Positions 8,129-19,708 of a stretch of DNA of 64,000 bases are shown here, in pieces. Each line of letters begins with the position of its first letter. The first letter of the stretch is position 1. This DNA is from CAMDPA01 sp963825625 (GTDB taxonomy: Bacteria; Pseudomonadota; Alphaproteobacteria; Rhizobiales; Hyphomicrobiaceae): the NCBI GenBank assembly GCA_963825625.1, contig CAWGUF010000028.1:1-64000 (forward strand), given 5' to 3'. A program made the position numbers and the translations under genes. A model generated the notes under the pieces. It worked only from the letters and a program-made list of their open reading frames with translations, did not search any database and had not been told where the DNA came from.

Positions 8129-9391
8129 GTGGCGCGCAAAGACTACCTCTTCACCAGCGAGTCCGTGTCCGAAGGACATCCCGACAAGGTCAGCGACCAG
8201 ATCTCGGATGCTATCCTCGATGCCTTCCTGGAGAACGACATCAAGCTCGGAATTGCCGACAAGAGCGCAGTCAATACGCGCCTCGGCTGCGAGACCCTGA
8301 CGACGACCAATAAGATCGTTGTTGCCGGCGAAGGACGCGGCCAGGCGCCGTTCTTCAAAGCTTACGGCGACAAGGCTGTGGTCAATCGCGAACTCATCAC
8401 CGAGATCGCGCGCGGCGTCGTCAAGGACATCGGCTACGACCAGGACGGCTTCTCGTACGATGGTGCAGATGTCGAGGTCCTGCTGCATGGCCAGTCGCCC
8501 GATATCGCGATGGGCGTCGACGAGAAGAAGGGCGAGGAAGGCGCAGGCGACCAGGGCATGATGTTCGGTTTCGCCTGCACTGAGAGTGAAGTGTACGAGA
8601 AGGGCTCGTTCATGCCCGCGCCCATCTACTTCTCGCACAAGATCCTCAAGGTTCTGGCCGACAAGCGCCATTCCGGCGAGCTCAGCGATCTGCAGCCCGA
8701 CTCCAAGAGCCAGGTCACGATCCGCTACGAAAACGGGCAACCGGTCGGCACCACCAAGGTGGTCGTCTCGACGCAGCACAACGCGGCGACCAAGGGTGGG
8801 CAGAAGTATTCGCCGGCCATGGTCCGCGACCTGATCGCGGACGCCGTTGCATCGGCGCTGCCCAAGGGCTGGATGCCGAAGGAGGAGAACTTCCTGGTCA
8901 ATCCGACCGGCAACTTCGTGGTTGGCGGTCCGGACGGAGACTGCGGACTGACTGGCCGCAAGATCATCGTCGACACCTACGGCGGCTATGCTCCGCACGG
9001 CGGCGGCGCATTCTCCGGCAAAGACCCGACCAAGGTGGACCGCTCCGCGGCTTACGCTGCACGCTATCTGGCCAAGAACGTGGTGGCTGCCGGCGTCGCA
9101 GAGCGGTGCATGATCCAGGTCGCCTATGCGATCGGCGTGGCAGATCCGATGTCGGTCTATGTCGACACGCAAGGCACGGGCAAGATCGATGATGCCAAGC
9201 TCGAACAGGCGCTGATCGAATTGTTCCCGCTGCGCCCCACCAACATTCGACGGAAGCTGGAGCTGAACAAGCCGATCTACCGGCGCACGGCGGCCTACGG
9301 CCACTTTGGTCGAGCACCCGAGAAAGACGGTGGCTTCTCATGGGAGAGGACCGATCTGGCCGATGCAATCCGCAAGGCAGTTGGCGCCTAA
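8129..9391 (+). CDS. metK: S-adenosylmethionine synthetase
   Basis: Forms S-adenosylmethionine from methionine and ATP in the cytoplasm. The protein is 420 residues and intact. The N-terminal FTSESVSEGHPDKVSDQISD carries the ATP-binding His and Asp residues. GAGDQGMMFGFA is the first MetK signature and GGGAFSGKDPTKVDRSAAY the second. The start is GTG 8129 with AAGGAG eight bases upstream. Length is slightly above the E. coli enzyme, as usual in alphaproteobacteria. trmB follows and uses the SAM cofactor. Confidence 0.97.
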   Translation: MARKDYLFTSESVSEGHPDKVSDQISDAILDAFLENDIKLGIADKSAVNTRLGCETLTTTNKIVVAGEGRGQAPFFKAYGDKAVVNRELITEIARGVVKDIGYDQDGFSYDGADVEVLLHGQSPDIAMGVDEKKGEEGAGDQGMMFGFACTESEVYEKGSFMPAPIYFSHKILKVLADKRHSGELSDLQPDSKSQVTIRYENGQPVGTTKVVVSTQHNAATKGGQKYSPAMVRDLIADAVASALPKGWMPKEENFLVNPTGNFVVGGPDGDCGLTGRKIIVDTYGGYAPHGGGAFSGKDPTKVDRSAAYAARYLAKNVVAAGVAERCMIQVAYAIGVADPMSVYVDTQGTGKIDDAKLEQALIELFPLRPTNIRRKLELNKPIYRRTAAYGHFGRAPEKDGGFSWERTDLADAIRKAVGA

Positions 9392-9494
9392 CAGATGCCA
9401 TGAGCTCATGCCGGCCCGTTCGGATCGCAGCGGGCCGACCGACAAACTCGAACGACATCGAGGGGCCCAGCGCCCCTCGATCCGTCTTAGTGTC

Positions 9495-10211
9495 ATGACC
9501 AACCCGCCCAAGCACCCGTCCGCAGAAGACTGCGAGCTGCGATCGTTCGGTCGCAAGCGCGGCAGGGGGCTGAGCGCCCGCCAGCGCCGGCTGATGGATG
9601 AGCTGCTGCCCCGCGTTGCGCTCGACTTGACATGCGATCGTATCGAGCCGGCTACCCACTTCAACAGGGATGTCCGCGATATCTGGCTGGAAATCGGGTT
9701 CGGCGGAGCGGAGCATCTCATTTGGCAGGCGGAACGCCACCCGGAGACAGGCTTCATCGGCTGCGAACCGTTCGAAGACGGCGTCGTGAAAGCGTTGACG
9801 GCTATTGAGGAAGAGCCGCTCGACAATGTGCGCCTGCACGCAGGCGATGCCAGGGACGTGCTGCGGCTGCTACCCGACGCCTCGCTCGGCCGCGTGTTCA
9901 TCCTGTTTCCCGACCCGTGGCCCAAGCGTAAGCACGTCAAGCGGCGGCTGGTCTCGGTCGCGACGCTGCGGATGCTGGCGCGCGTGATGCGACCAGGGGC
10001 GGAGCTGCGGATCGCGACCGATATCGGCGACTACAAGCGGACTATGCTCATTGCGTTGCAGGCGATGCCGGAATTCCGCTGGCTGGCCGAACGTGCCGCT
10101 GACTGGCGGTTTCGCACCGACGATTGGCCGCCGACGCGCTACGAGCAGAAAGCCGTGCGCGAGGGGCGCGCTGCTACCTACCTGCGGCTGATCAGAGAGC
10201 CGCTGGGTTAA
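9495..10211 (+). CDS. trmB: tRNA (guanine-N7-)-methyltransferase
   Basis: SAM-dependent enzyme forming m7G46 in tRNA. From ATG 9495 it has 238 residues. The frame is open further upstream into metK, but homology starts at SFGRKRGRGLSARQRRLMD. Class I methyltransferase motifs are visible: IWLEIGFGGAEHL (SAM binding), the GCEPF segment, and FILFPDPWPKRKHVKRR, the TrmB-specific catalytic region. It ends with the conserved TRYEQKA. It is the last gene before a strong hairpin/T-tract. Confidence 0.94.
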   Translation: MTNPPKHPSAEDCELRSFGRKRGRGLSARQRRLMDELLPRVALDLTCDRIEPATHFNRDVRDIWLEIGFGGAEHLIWQAERHPETGFIGCEPFEDGVVKALTAIEEEPLDNVRLHAGDARDVLRLLPDASLGRVFILFPDPWPKRKHVKRRLVSVATLRMLARVMRPGAELRIATDIGDYKRTMLIALQAMPEFRWLAERAADWRFRTDDWPPTRYEQKAVREGRAATYLRLIREPLG

Positions 10212-10332
10212 TCTCAGTGTCATTTTTCCGACTTCAAAGCTCAGATGATTTGCCAAGAAACTTTCAAAATGCGCTTGCCTTAGGCACATCTATCACATAG
10301 AGTTCAGATGCTCATGATCATCTCAACTTCGG

Positions 10333-10362
10333 GAGTGGGCCCCTGCGGGGTCCGCTCTTTTT
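10333..10362 (+). terminator. Intrinsic terminator / rimP leader attenuator
   Basis: An 11-bp stem pairs 10333-10343 with 10347-10357 around a 3-base TGC loop, with two G-U wobbles, followed by TTTTTGTTTT. It can end the metK-trmB transcript. Because it lies only about 65 bases upstream of rimP, it could also work as a leader attenuator for the rimP-nusA-infB operon, which in many bacteria is controlled by NusA-sensitive readthrough. A weak promoter-like pair (TTGCCT at about 10275, TAGAGT 17 bases on) precedes it. Confidence 0.8.
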
Positions 10363-10425
10363 GTTTTGATGCCGTCATGTTCAGGTTGTATGCAGCTGAC
10401 TTTGCAGCGTCATTTTGGGTGCCTA

Positions 10426-11037
10426 ATGAGCGCCGGGACCGAACGCCCCAGCGACGAGCGCTTCCTACGCGAAGCTGGATTAGCCGGCGAAATCGCCGGA
10501 ATCGCTGAGCCAGTGCTCGAAGGGCTTGGTTACCGTCTGGTACGGGTGGAAATCAGCGGACGAGACGGGCAGACAGTTCAGATCATGGCCGAGCGGCCGG
10601 ACGGCACCATGACGATTGAGGATTGCGAGGCGGTCTCGCGGGATCTGTCGGCGGTGCTGGACACCTTCGATCCAGTCCATGACAGCTATCGGCTCGAGAT
10701 CTCGTCGCCGGGCATGGACCGGCCGCTGGTGAGGCCTAGCGACTTCGAGAACTGGCGAGGCTTCGAGGCACGCGTTGAATTAAGAGAGCCGGTGAGCGGT
10801 CGCAAACGCTGGAGCGGTGAGCTTGAAGGTTTTGTCGATGGTGAGGTTCGGCTCGAGTGCGACATAGAGGGTGAAGGCCGACATATTGTCGGATTTCCGG
10901 TCGCGCTCATCTCGTCAGCCAAGCTCGTATTGACGGACGACCTGGTCAGGGAAGCGCTCGCCAGCGCGAACAGGAACAAGAAGGCAGCTCGAGGCAAAAA
11001 GCCCGCAGCAGCCGGAGAGCACAAGCAAGGAGACTAA
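10426..11037 (+). CDS. rimP: Ribosome maturation factor RimP
   Basis: Assists late 30S subunit assembly. It has 203 residues from ATG 10426; the frame is open upstream through the terminator but homology begins after GTERPSDERFL. The family core is visible as LEGLGYRLVRVEISG, the MTIEDCEAVSRDLSAVLD segment and LEISSPGMDRPL, followed by an Sm-like C-terminal domain and a basic Lys/Ala tail (NRNKKAARGKKP). It is the first gene of the rimP-nusA-ylxR-infB-rbfA-truB operon; nusA starts five bases after its stop. Confidence 0.94.
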   Translation: MSAGTERPSDERFLREAGLAGEIAGIAEPVLEGLGYRLVRVEISGRDGQTVQIMAERPDGTMTIEDCEAVSRDLSAVLDTFDPVHDSYRLEISSPGMDRPLVRPSDFENWRGFEARVELREPVSGRKRWSGELEGFVDGEVRLECDIEGEGRHIVGFPVALISSAKLVLTDDLVREALASANRNKKAARGKKPAAAGEHKQGD

Positions 11038-11042
11038 GCGAC

Positions 11043-12732
11043 ATGGCTACGGCAGGGGTCAGCGCTAACAGGCTGGAGCTGCTCCAGATCGCAGACGCAG
11101 TGGCGCGCGAGAAGCTGATCGACAGATCAATCGTGATCCAGGCGATGGAGGACGCGATTCAGAAGGCCGCCAAATCGCGTTATGGCGCCGAAAACGACAT
11201 CCGCTGCCACATCGACATCAAGACGGGCGAAACCCGGCTGACACGCGTTGAGACCGTCGTCGAGCTGGTCGAGAACGATTCGACGCAGATCAGCCTCGAG
11301 GATGCCCGCAAGCGCAAACCGGATGCGGAAATCGGCGACACCTTCGTGGAGGAGCTGCCGCCGCTCGACTTCGGTCGTGTTGCCGCGCAAAACGCCAAGC
11401 AGGTGATTGTCCAGAAGGTTCGCGATGCAGAGCGCGATCGCCAATACGACGAGTTCAAGGACCGGGTCGGAGAGATCCAGAATGGTACGGTCAAGCGGGT
11501 CGAATACGGCAATGTGATCGTCGACCTGGGGAAAGCTGAAGCCATTATCCGGCGCGATGAGATGATCCCGCGCGAGAATGTGCGCTATGGTGATCGAATT
11601 CGTGCCTATATCTACGACGTAAGGCGCGAGCAGCGCGGACCGCAGATCTTCATGTCGCGTGCGCGACCGGAGTTCATGTCCAAGCTGTTCGCCATGGAGG
11701 TGCCTGAGATCTATGAGGGCACCGTGGAGATCAAGTCAGTGGCGCGCGACCCTGGATCGCGCGCGAAGATCGCCGTGATATCACGCGATTCCTCCATCGA
11801 CCCCGTCGGCGCCTGCGTCGGCATGCGCGGTCAGCGCGTGCAGGCTGTCGTCAACGAGCTGCAGGGCGAAAAGGTCGACATCATCCAGTGGAAGCAGGAG
11901 GCGGCGGAATTCATCGTCAATGCGCTTGCTCCGGCGGAAGTCAGCAAAGTGGTGCTCGACGAGGATTTCGAACCGCATCGAGGTGGTGGTGCCTGAGAAC
12001 CAGCTTTCGCTGGCGATCGGGCGGCGAGGACAAAACGTCCGGCTCGCTTCCCAGCTGACGGGTTGGGATATCGACATCCTGACCGAAGCCGAGGAAAGCG
12101 AGCGCCGGCAGAAGGAATTCGCCGAGAGATCTCAGCTGTTCATGGACAGCCTGGACGTCGACGAGGTGATTGCGCAGCTGCTGGTCACGGAGGGCTTCGC
12201 AACGGTCGAGGAAGTGGCGTTCGTCGAGGAAGACGAGATCGCGCATATCGAAGGCTTCGACGAAGGTACCGCACACGAGATTCAAGCCCGGGCCCGCGAG
12301 TTCCTCGACAAGCTCGAGGCAGAGCGCGATGCGAAGCGCAAAGAGCTTGGTGTTGCGGACGAGCTGACAAGGGTTGCAGGCGTTACGACACTGATGATGG
12401 TGCGTTTTGGAGAGTCCGGGATCAAGACGGTCGAAGATCTTGCCGATTGCGCCACCGACGACCTGATCGGCTGGACGGAGCGCAAAAAGGAAAAAGGTGC
12501 AGACCCGATCCGACACAAGGGCGTGCTGGACGGCTTCGAAATCAGCCGCAAAGAGGCAGAGGACATGATCATGTCGGCACGCATCGTGGCCGGCTGGGTC
12601 AATCCGGAGGATCTCGTCGCGGACGTCATCGAGGAAACGATTGAAGGCGAAGGCGGCGAAGGCGAAGGCGAAGGCGAGGAGCAGCCTGTGGTGGGCGAAA
12701 ACGACGGCGGCCAACCGGCCGCTGGCGCCTGA
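11043..12732 (+). CDS. nusA: Transcription termination/antitermination factor NusA (one-base frameshift)
   Basis: RNA-polymerase-associated elongation factor. In order: N-terminal RNAP-binding domain, S1 domain (GEIQNGTVKRVEYGNVIVDLG), KH1 (DPVGACVGMRGQRVQAVVNE), KH2 (NQLSLAIGRRGQNVRLAS), then two C-terminal helix-hairpin-helix repeats and an acidic Glu/Gly-rich tail. The frame changes near 11970: removing one C from GAACCGC restores DEDFERIEVVVPENQ and joins both halves into about 562 residues. Without repair, KH2 and the C-terminal domains would be lost from an essential protein, so an assembly error is likely. Confidence 0.93.
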
Positions 12733-12766
12733 TCCGCTCAATGACGAAGAGGACCACATACGGACC

Positions 12767-13464
12767 ATGGGCGTCGCGACGCACAAGATGGCAGGCGAAC
12801 CGGCAGAAGGCGGGCCGGTGCGGACGTGTGCTGCCACACGCGACCAACGCTCCGTGGACGAGCTCCTGCGCTTTGTGGTCTCTCCTGAAGGTGTACTGAC
12901 CCCTGATCTCGCCTGCAGGCTGCCGGGGCGGGGCGTATGGGTGACGGCGCAGCGCAAGGCCCTGGAGGCCGCGATCAAGTCGCGCGCCTTCAATCGCAGC
13001 CTAAAGCGCCAAGTCAAGACCCCACCGGATCTTGCGGATCTCGTCGAAAAATTACTCGTGCGGCGGGTCTCGGATGCGTTGAGCATCGCAAACAAAGCGG
13101 GGCTGGTACTCGCTGGCACGACAAAGATCGAGGCTGCGCTTGCAGCTGGCACCCCGGTCGCAATAATCCATGCTCCTGATGCCGCGGAAGATGGTGTGGC
13201 GCGCATGGACCGGCGATATGCTGCGATGGCCCGGGACGCCGGTGTCCCCGTCAGAATCGTGCGCGAATTGACAAATGAGCAATTGAGCTTGGCCTTGGGC
13301 AGGTCAAATGTGGTACATGCTGCGCTTAAGAAGGGCGGAGCGGCCGAGCTTTTCATCCTCGAGGCTGAGCGCTTGCGGCGCTACAGGGCCGTCGAGGACG
13401 AGACTATCGCCAAAACGTCGGCCACAGTGGTCGCCCGAACGACCGAATCGAACACAGGTAAGGT

Positions 13465-13468
<4 letters not shown>
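12767..13468 (+). CDS. YlxR (DUF448)/L7Ae-like RNA-binding protein
   Basis: A 233-residue protein with two domains. The N-terminal DUF448/YlxR domain has the RTCAATRDQRSVDELLRFV motif and PGRGVWV. The C-terminal L7Ae/L30e/Gadd45-like fold contains NKAGLVLAGTTKIEAALAAG. This fused form is standard in alphaproteobacteria between nusA and infB. It likely binds RNA or RNase P; its exact job is unsettled. ATG 12767 is chosen by homology; the frame is open further upstream inside nusA. Its stop overlaps the infB start as ATGA. Confidence 0.9.
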
Positions 13469-16350
<2,882 letters not shown>

Positions 16351-16692
16351 GCGGATCATCGGGCGGCGCGTCAGGCGGGCTGATAGGGCCTGCCGCCGCG
16401 GAACGGCACTGGCAATCCGCGATCCAACCACTTTAAGGGGCGCTCGCTCCGGTGTGCCGGAGAGATGGTGGGCCCATGCTCAGTGTAGCGCACCTGACGT
16501 TTGGTACCCGGTTGCTGCTGGGCTCGAAACCAAACGTCAGGTGCAAAAGCTACACTAGAAACAAATTGTTGCTAGTGTTCCTCATGGTTCTGACATTTGC
16601 TCGGAACCTGGCGGCACAGGGAAGCAAATGTCAGAACCGAAATACTAGGAGCTGCCACGGTTCGAGCCCGCGGGCAGTTGATCAGAAAGACA
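16351..16692. other. Intergenic region infB-rbfA carrying a two-hairpin element
   Basis: A 342-base gap where infB and rbfA are often closely spaced. No gene is seen. It contains a short perfect hairpin CTCCGG-TGTG-CCGGAG near 16447-16462 and the long two-hairpin repeat at 16482-16648, which ends 44 bases before the rbfA start. Confidence 0.7.
16482..16648 (+). repeat. Two-hairpin dispersed element, copy A
   Basis: Hairpin 1 spans 16482-16556. An outer 8-bp arm AGTGTAGC pairs with GCTACACT and an inner perfect 16-bp arm (16490-16505) pairs with 16529-16544 around a 23-base loop. Hairpin 2 spans 16572-16648. A perfect 16-bp arm (16586-16601) pairs with 16623-16638 around a 21-base loop, with a near-perfect outer arm CTAGTGTT/AATACTAG. 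The inner arms of both hairpins are variants of one 12-mer, CTGACGTTTGGT and CTGACATTTGCT. A related copy, inverted, is at 56023-56188. No open frame is present, so it is a non-coding mobile or structural repeat of unknown kind. Confidence 0.9.
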
Positions 16693-17100
16693 ATGCCGAA
16701 GAAGAAACATGTCGCACCTGCGGCCGGACCTTCGCAGCGTATGCTGAGGGTGGCCGAGATGATCCGCCACAAGCTGGCAGAGATGCTGGCGCGCGGAGAG
16801 ATCCACGATGACGTATTGGCCGGGCACGTGATCACAATTCCGCAGGTGCGGCTCACGCCCGACCTGAAGCTCGCCACCGTCTACGTGATGCCGCTCGGCG
16901 GCGAGGCTGCCGAGCCGGTGCTGGCCGCGCTGGAGCGCAACAAGCGCTTCATCCGCAGTGAGGTCGCGCACGCCGTCAACCTCAAATACGCGCCCGAGCT
17001 GCGCTTTCGGTTCGACGAGATGTTCGACGAGGCCGCACGCATCGACGCTCTACTCGATAGTCCGCGGGTCCGCGCGGATGTGGAGAAAAAGGGCGAGTAA
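16693..17100 (+). CDS. rbfA: 30S ribosome-binding factor RbfA
   Basis: Cold-shock-related 30S maturation factor that binds near helix 1 of 16S rRNA. It has 135 residues from ATG 16693, with the RbfA core SQRMLRVAEMIRHKLAEML, LTPDLKLATVYVMPLGG and LRFRFDEMFDEAARID. The frame is open further upstream into the hairpin element, but family homology begins only after PKKKHVAPAAG. It is normally co-transcribed with infB and truB; here the inserted hairpins could affect mRNA processing between infB and rbfA. Confidence 0.93.
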   Translation: MPKKKHVAPAAGPSQRMLRVAEMIRHKLAEMLARGEIHDDVLAGHVITIPQVRLTPDLKLATVYVMPLGGEAAEPVLAALERNKRFIRSEVAHAVNLKYAPELRFRFDEMFDEAARIDALLDSPRVRADVEKKGE

Positions 17101-17161
17101 GACCGGCGACAGGCCAGATGATCGCCTGCCAACCGCCGCGAAACCAGAACCAGAGACATCG

Positions 17162-18088
17162 ATGGCACGTCGCAAAAAAGGCAACCCCGTCAACGGCTGG
17201 ATCGTGCTCGACAAGCGCATCGGCATGACCTCGACGCAGTCCGTAGGGGCTGTGCGGCGCATCTATAACGCACAGAAAGCCGGCCATGCCGGTACGCTGG
17301 ACCCGCTGGCAACGGGCATTCTGCCGATCGCTCTGGGCGAGGCGACAAAGACGGTTTCCTATACCGTCGATGGCGACAAGGCTTACCGCTTCACTGTGCG
17401 GTGGGGGGCGCAAACGGACACGGACGATGCCGAAGGGCAGGTGATCCGCAGCAGCGAAAACCGGCCGACGTTGCCTCAAATCGAGGAAATTCTGCCCAGG
17501 TACACGGGGGCTATCCAGCAGACGCCGCCGCAATTCTCTGCGATCAAGGTGGATGGCAACAGGGCCTACGATCTGGCCCGCGAGGGAGAGCAGGTCGCGC
17601 TTTCTCCACGCGAAGTCGAGATCGACACACTGCGTGTCGTGGACATGCCGGATGCTGACACCACCGTGTTCGAGGCCGAGTGCGGTCGTGGCACCTACGT
17701 TCGCGCGCTGGCCCGCGATTTCGGTATCGAGCTTGGCACTTTGGGCCATGTTATCGAATTGCGGCGGACGCGAGTCGGGCCGTTCAGCGAAGACGACGCC
17801 ATTACGCTGGAAGAGCTCGACGCCGCAGCCGCCGCGGCAGAGACCGACGGAGGGGCCGCACTGGCCGCTGCCCTTCTGCCCGTCGAGGCCGCCCTGAGGG
17901 AACTCTACGAGCTCAATGTCGGGCAGTCAGACGCGGGGCGGATCGGACGGGGCCAGGCGATCCTTATCCGCGGCCGCGACGCCCCGATCATGGCCGGCGA
18001 AGCTTACGCCATGTGGCGGGGGCGACCGCTCGCGATCGGCGTGCTCGAGCACGGTGAGTTCCGACCCGTAAGAGTGTTCAATCTTTGA
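17162..18088 (+). CDS. truB: tRNA pseudouridine(55) synthase TruB
   Basis: Makes pseudouridine 55 in the T-loop of tRNAs. It has 308 residues. The catalytic Asp lies in AGHAGTLDPLATGILP, followed by the family motifs PPQFSAIKVDGNRAYDLAR and GRGTYVRALARDFG, and a C-terminal PUA-like region. ATG 17162 is chosen by homology (GWIVLDKRIGMTSTQ follows); the frame overlaps rbfA upstream but is not protein-like there. The gene is followed by a palindromic repeat cluster instead of rpsO, which normally comes next. Confidence 0.95.
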   Translation: MARRKKGNPVNGWIVLDKRIGMTSTQSVGAVRRIYNAQKAGHAGTLDPLATGILPIALGEATKTVSYTVDGDKAYRFTVRWGAQTDTDDAEGQVIRSSENRPTLPQIEEILPRYTGAIQQTPPQFSAIKVDGNRAYDLAREGEQVALSPREVEIDTLRVVDMPDADTTVFEAECGRGTYVRALARDFGIELGTLGHVIELRRTRVGPFSEDDAITLEELDAAAAAAETDGGAALAAALLPVEAALRELYELNVGQSDAGRIGRGQAILIRGRDAPIMAGEAYAMWRGRPLAIGVLEHGEFRPVRVFNL

Positions 18089-18105
18089 TGAGTTCTTGTT
18101 TGCGC

Positions 18106-18245
18106 CCGGCGACTCCCCTTCGGGGAGCCGTGAGGTTTTAGTTTGTCGCTGGCGACACCCCTGCGGGGAGCCGGCCGCCAGCGACGTGCGGTCTTTAGTT
18201 TGTCGCTGGCGACACCCCTGCGGGGAGCCGGCCGCCAGCGACGTG
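18106..18245. repeat. Duplicated 52-bp palindromic repeat with a shorter third relative
   Basis: Two identical 52-bp units, 18137-18188 and 18194-18245, are separated by five bases. Each contains the 10-bp inverted repeat GTCGCTGGCG/CGCCAGCGAC enclosing an inner hairpin CCCC-TGC-GGGG. A shorter relative at about 18106-18140 has GGCGACTCCCC-TTC-GGGGAGCC. The block sits between truB and the convergent tctC gene. It could act as a bidirectional terminator, though T-tracts are short, or be a REP-like repeat. Confidence 0.85.
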
Positions 18246-18284
18246 TGATACGCGCGGGATCGCTGCCAGACGGAGGCCGCGTGT

Positions 18285-19346
18285 TTATTTCTTCTTTACC
18301 GGCTTCATGATCGCCTTCGCCTTGTCGACGACCGCCTTGGGCGAGGCGTAGAGCTTGGCGATCCGCTGCGAGACCTCCTCGCCGGTCATCGGCTTGATAT
18401 TCATCTTCTGCCGCTCCGCCTCAGCGAGGAAGTCCTTGTCACGCAGCGTGGCCTGGAATGCCTTGCGAAGTATTGCCAGACGATCGGCCGGTACGCCCGG
18501 CGGGGCCGCGAATGCCCAGGCAATCGCCTGCGGCGTGAACGCCAGCTCGAGGACGTCGCGGTTGTCCTTGCTCATCGGCAGATCAAGGGCCAGCGGGACA
18601 TCCTTGAGGTCTGCGGCTTTTTCCAGTCCCGCCTGAATCAGGATATTGACCTTCTTGTCGCGCACCCACTGCCACTTGGTGGCCTTGGCCGCGCTCCACG
18701 ACCATCCGCAACGACCGTCCGCTTCGCCGCTTTCGATCGCCTTGCTCATGGCCGGGCCGCCCTTGTAGCCGTTCACTATCTTGAATTTAGTGCCCAGCAT
18801 GGCGTTGAACAGAGATGGATAGACGCCGGTATCGGCCGAGTTAGAGGTGGAGGCAGCGACAAACTCCTGCTTCTTGAGGTCATCCCACGACTTCACCTTG
18901 GAGCCGTGCCAGGAAATGCAGATGCTGACCTCGTCGCCCATGCTGCCGACCCAGCTCAGCTTGCGCGGATCGAACTTCGCCTGCGGCGTGCCGAACAGGG
19001 GATCGAGATTGTTGGAGCGGCTGAATATGCCGAAAGTTGTACCGTCCTTCGGGGCGATATTGGCGAGGTTGTTGGCGACCAGAATGCCTCCGCCGCCGGG
19101 CATGTTGCTCGGCACGAAGGTCGGATTGCCAGGGATGTGCTTGATCATGTGCCGCGCCAGCGTGCGGCCATAGACGTCATATCCACTGCCGGCCTGAAAC
19201 GCGATCAACAAGTTGATCTGCTTGCCCTTATAGAAATCGTCTGCTGCCAGGGCGGGCGCGGCGGCCGTAGCGGTCGCCAGAGCCGCTGCAGCTGCGGCGA
19301 AGGCTTGCCTGAAAGGAGAATTTAGGCATTGGGGCTGTTCGATCAT
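18285..19346 (-). CDS. Tripartite tricarboxylate transporter substrate-binding protein (Bug/TctC family)
   Basis: Periplasmic binding protein of 353 residues with an N-terminal signal sequence ending at PALAA. It has the family start ADDFYKGKQINLLIAFQAGSG, the NMPGGGG motif and the C-terminal AAPPGVPADRLAILRKAF. These proteins bind carboxylates for TctAB-type transporters or for sensing, but no tctA or tctB is nearby, so it is an orphan. It lies on the reverse strand between truB and rpsO, interrupting an otherwise collinear translation operon, which points to a later insertion. Two cysteines in the central region are unusual for this family. Confidence 0.92.
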   Translation of the reverse strand: MIEQPQCLNSPFRQAFAAAAAALATATAAAPALAADDFYKGKQINLLIAFQAGSGYDVYGRTLARHMIKHIPGNPTFVPSNMPGGGGILVANNLANIAPKDGTTFGIFSRSNNLDPLFGTPQAKFDPRKLSWVGSMGDEVSICISWHGSKVKSWDDLKKQEFVAASTSNSADTGVYPSLFNAMLGTKFKIVNGYKGGPAMSKAIESGEADGRCGWSWSAAKATKWQWVRDKKVNILIQAGLEKAADLKDVPLALDLPMSKDNRDVLELAFTPQAIAWAFAAPPGVPADRLAILRKAFQATLRDKDFLAEAERQKMNIKPMTGEEVSQRIAKLYASPKAVVDKAKAIMKPVKKK

Positions 19347-19708
19347 GGGCGCGTGTCCTCCTGGCCTTTTTTTGTACCGTGTGGGCGCCGGCCCACCGGC
19401 CGTCGAGCTTGTTCTCGCGGAAGAGACGCTAACACTGGGCAGCAGGCAGGCACAACGTTAATTGCTCAGTGCTATGGGGCGGCTGCCAGTCATCTCAGGC
19501 GAGGCCGCCTGGACCGCTCCGCGGACCGGACCGGCGCCCCGCGCCGCGTAATTCTGCTGGCGCGGAGGCGCCGCTTTGTGTATCAGACGGGGTTCGTGCC
19601 CGACCCACTCGGGAGAGGCACACCGACCCGGCTGGACGACATCCCGGCCGCGGCCGTCCCGGGGCAACTGCCTCCACTATCCAAGTAATGCAACGAAAGG
19701 ACGCCACG
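19347..19708. other. Divergent intergenic region tctC / rpsO
   Basis: A 362-base gap that must hold the promoters of the reverse-strand binding-protein gene and of rpsO. A GC-rich hairpin pairs 19533-19543 with 19561-19572 (one-base bulge) and is followed by GCTTTGTG, a poor T-tract. No tRNA or small protein gene is recognised. A near-consensus promoter could not be assigned. Confidence 0.5.

Noticed and set aside
11960..11980. Programmed frameshifting in nusA
   Set aside because: No slippery heptamer or downstream pseudoknot is evident, the shift is repaired by one base, and similar lesions occur in many unrelated genes.
16576..16590. LexA box inside the two-hairpin element
   Set aside because: The GTTC repeats there are separated by six bases, not seven, and they lie in the hairpin arm and its flank, which explains the similarity.
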